DNA of 64,000 nt, from assembly GCA_003554965.1 (NCBI GenBank), contig PWHR01000085.1, positions 1 through 64,000 of the forward strand, in the 5' to 3' direction. This DNA is from Thermoplasmata archaeon. GTDB taxonomy: Archaea; Thermoplasmatota; Thermoplasmata; Halarchaeoplasmatales; Halarchaeoplasmataceae. Every line of letters begins with the position of its first letter. Position 1 is the first letter of the stretch. Shown here piece by piece: positions 62,342 to 64,000 of this stretch. The notes under the pieces are model-generated. The model made no database searches. It saw nothing but the letters and a program-made list of their open reading frames with translations, and was not told the DNA's origin. A program made the translations under genes and the position numbers.

Positions 62342-64000
62342 ATGAGCGGTTCATGGAATAAGGTATTGAAAGTAGACCTCACGGAAAAGAAAGTAGATAT
62401 TGAAGATATAGATGAAGAGATAATCAGAAAATATCTGGGAGGCAACGGCTTGGGTATCAAGCTTCTTCACGATGAGACCGAAGGTGAAGTCGAACCCTTT
62501 TCGGAGGAAAACCCACTGATATTCGTTCCGGGTGCATTGAATGGTAGCCAGATACCCATGACGGAAAAGTGCGGATTCTACTCTAAATCTCCTCTAACCG
62601 GCATGATGGCTGAAGGCATATTTGGGGGTTCACTTGGAGAGGAAGTCAAAAAGTGCGGCTTTGACGCGGTAGTTTTCAAGGGTAAGAGTGATAAATTGAG
62701 TTATCTGGTCATAGAGGAAGACGGAGTGGAGGTAAAAAAGGCGACTGAATTTGAGGGGATGGGTACTAAAAGGACAGAAGAGATCATGAAAAAGAGGCAT
62801 GGAGGAAGCGCGGCAGTGATAGGGCCCGCCGGGGAGAACCTAGTCAAATTCGCGATAATTACTGGAGATGATAGAGAAGTCGGTAGGACGGGTCTAGGTG
62901 CTGTGATGGGATGGAAGAACCTTAAAGGTATAGTGGCCAACGGCTGGAAAGATATTGAAGCTTCGAAGCCAGATGAACTCAAAAAGTTGAAGAGTGAAGC
63001 CTTTTCGGAATTCACCCAGGAAGGAGGAGAGGGAAAAGAAAGCTTTGACGCTTACAGTTCCCACGGCACGATAAAGTTCACCGAGATGGCCTCGGAACTC
63101 GGTATATTACCGACTAGATACTGGGAGAGCGGATCTTTTGAAGAAGCGGAAAAATTGAGTAGCTACCACTGGGAAGACGATATAAGCGAAAGCAACGGCT
63201 GCCATAGATGTCCATGCAGGTGTGGTCAGGTCTATGCTGATATTGTAGATGTGGAGTATGAGACCTCTTTTTCTTTAGGTTCCAATCTAGAGATAGGGAA
63301 TATAGAAGAAGTGGCGAAAGCAAATCATATGTGCGATGATCTCGGTATGGATACTATAAGTATAGGCAATTCCCTCGGATTCATGATGAGATTGTCCGAA
63401 GAAGGTGAGATCGATGAGGAGATATCTTTCGGTGATGGACAAAAAATCAGGGAACTAATCAGAAAAACTGCATTTAGAGATGATTTAGGTGACGTGATGG
63501 CGGAAGGAGTGAAAGGTATAGGTGAATTCTACGGGAGAGAAGAACTAGCGGTCCATGTCAACGGTATGAGTCCGCCGGCTTATGACCCTAGGGCGTTGAA
63601 AGGCATGGGACTCGGTTTTTATACATCTACGAGAGGAGCCTGCCATCTTAGATCGGACTGCGATGGTCTGCAGCTGGGAGGTGGCAAATCTACCGATGAT
63701 AAAGGGAATTGGGTTGAGATGGAGAAGGAAAGAGCCTCTGTTGAAGACAAAAAATATGTAGCATGGAGAGAAAATTACATAACATTACATGATACGCTAG
63801 GCTCCTGTAAGTTGACTGGAAGGAGCGTTTACTCACCAGAGTTTATGAGTGAATTTGTGAGCGCTTATTTAGGAATCGAGTTGACGGATGAAGAGATATT
63901 TAAGACTGGAGAAAGGATCTACAATATGGAACAACTCTACAATCTGAAACAGAAATCCGATTACGGAAAAACTCTACACGTCCCTGAACAATTTTCTAAT
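62342..64000 (+). CDS. aldehyde ferredoxin oxidoreductase family protein (incomplete)
   Basis: This tungsten/molybdenum-bis-pterin enzyme oxidises aldehydes to acids with ferredoxin. 553 codons lie in the window and the frame is open at its right edge. The N-terminal LGGNGLGIKLL and KSPLTGMMAEGIFGG bind the pterin, and 4Fe-4S ligands are in CHRCPCRC (Cys287, Cys290, Cys294) with a later Cys in LGSCKLTG. YDPRALKGMGLGFYTSTRGACHLRSD is the conserved substrate/pterin block. ATG 62342 follows an AT-rich promoter. It points to anaerobic life. Substrate preference cannot be told. Confidence 0.93.
   Translation, partial: MSGSWNKVLKVDLTEKKVDIEDIDEEIIRKYLGGNGLGIKLLHDETEGEVEPFSEENPLIFVPGALNGSQIPMTEKCGFYSKSPLTGMMAEGIFGGSLGEEVKKCGFDAVVFKGKSDKLSYLVIEEDGVEVKKATEFEGMGTKRTEEIMKKRHGGSAAVIGPAGENLVKFAIITGDDREVGRTGLGAVMGWKNLKGIVANGWKDIEASKPDELKKLKSEAFSEFTQEGGEGKESFDAYSSHGTIKFTEMASELGILPTRYWESGSFEEAEKLSSYHWEDDISESNGCHRCPCRCGQVYADIVDVEYETSFSLGSNLEIGNIEEVAKANHMCDDLGMDTISIGNSLGFMMRLSEEGEIDEEISFGDGQKIRELIRKTAFRDDLGDVMAEGVKGIGEFYGREELAVHVNGMSPPAYDPRALKGMGLGFYTSTRGACHLRSDCDGLQLGGGKSTDDKGNWVEMEKERASVEDKKYVAWRENYITLHDTLGSCKLTGRSVYSPEFMSEFVSAYLGIELTDEEIFKTGERIYNMEQLYNLKQKSDYGKTLHVPEQFSN

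Noticed and set aside
1-64000. CRISPR array, provirus, toxin-antitoxin pair or restriction-modification genes
   Set aside because: No regularly spaced repeats, no phage structural or integrase genes and no recognisable defence genes were seen anywhere in the window.

Overview
This window is archaeal chromosome. It carries topoisomerase VI (both subunits), RadA, Mre11-Rad50, Alba, RNA polymerase subunits Rpo7 and Rpo11, Spt4, ribosomal proteins S24e and S27ae, Sec61 beta, RIO1, Bud32, archease and archaeal type IV pilins. The proteins are rich in Glu/Asp and Lys, TATA-like boxes sit just ahead of many genes, and Shine-Dalgarno sites (GGAGG/GGTGA) are used inside operons. HVO_0476-type and KaiC-like proteins, a membrane pyrophosphatase, HypF and an aldehyde ferredoxin oxidoreductase fit an anaerobic, possibly salt-adapted euryarchaeal lineage. 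I cannot name the taxon from sequence alone. Most of the window is densely packed housekeeping chromosome, with no CRISPR array, provirus or transposase.

Layout. 0-3 kb: minus-strand pilins and a KaiC-like ATPase pair. 3.1-6.8 kb: amino-sugar and sugar-nucleotide synthesis (GlmM, GlmU-like, GT4). 6.7-9.3 kb: JAMM protease, NAD kinase, inositol-phosphatase family enzyme and a pilin-like protein. 9.4-13.1 kb: Sec61 beta, a TPR protein and a K+-dependent-type membrane pyrophosphatase. 13.1-15.0 kb: the information-processing cluster Rpo7-Spt4-dephospho-CoA kinase-S24e-S27ae, followed by a tRNA-Arg(CCG) with two introns in unusual places. 15.3-21.4 kb: Alba, MazG-like, RIO1, KH protein, PdxS and topoisomerase VI B/A. 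21.4-29.9 kb: zinc-finger protein, rhomboid, aIF2B-like protein, Mre11-Rad50, an endonuclease IV-like TIM barrel and YeeE/YedE transporters. 30-38 kb: a COG2108 radical SAM protein, a metal ABC transporter operon with its DtxR-type regulator, and the divergent larE-larB-larC operon for the nickel-pincer cofactor, then tRNA-Arg(GCG). 38-48.3 kb: membrane proteins, an AAA-TPR ATPase, a UPF1-like helicase, a bacterial-type RNase PH, Bud32-RdgB and a prolyl oligopeptidase bracketed by direct repeats. 48.4-64 kb: a KaiC-like ATPase, M29 peptidase, HAD phosphatase, a TtuA-like sulfurtransferase, PPC protein, archease, RadA, a putative structured small RNA, HypF, RNase HII, TruD, Rpo11, PheT, ScpB, a TrmJ-like methylase and the 5' part of an aldehyde ferredoxin oxidoreductase.

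Most notable points: (1) the tRNA-Arg(CCG) gene has a D-loop and a T-loop intron, the latter in a textbook bulge-helix-bulge; (2) the metal-binding protein of the ABC transporter has its two lobes in swapped order and two extra His-rich domains; (3) at least one gene (archease), and probably a pilin and rad50, have ATC, ATT or ATA exactly where the start codon should be; (4) the RNase PH is of bacterial type; (5) a structured, promoter- and T-run-flanked small RNA candidate lies between radA and hypF.
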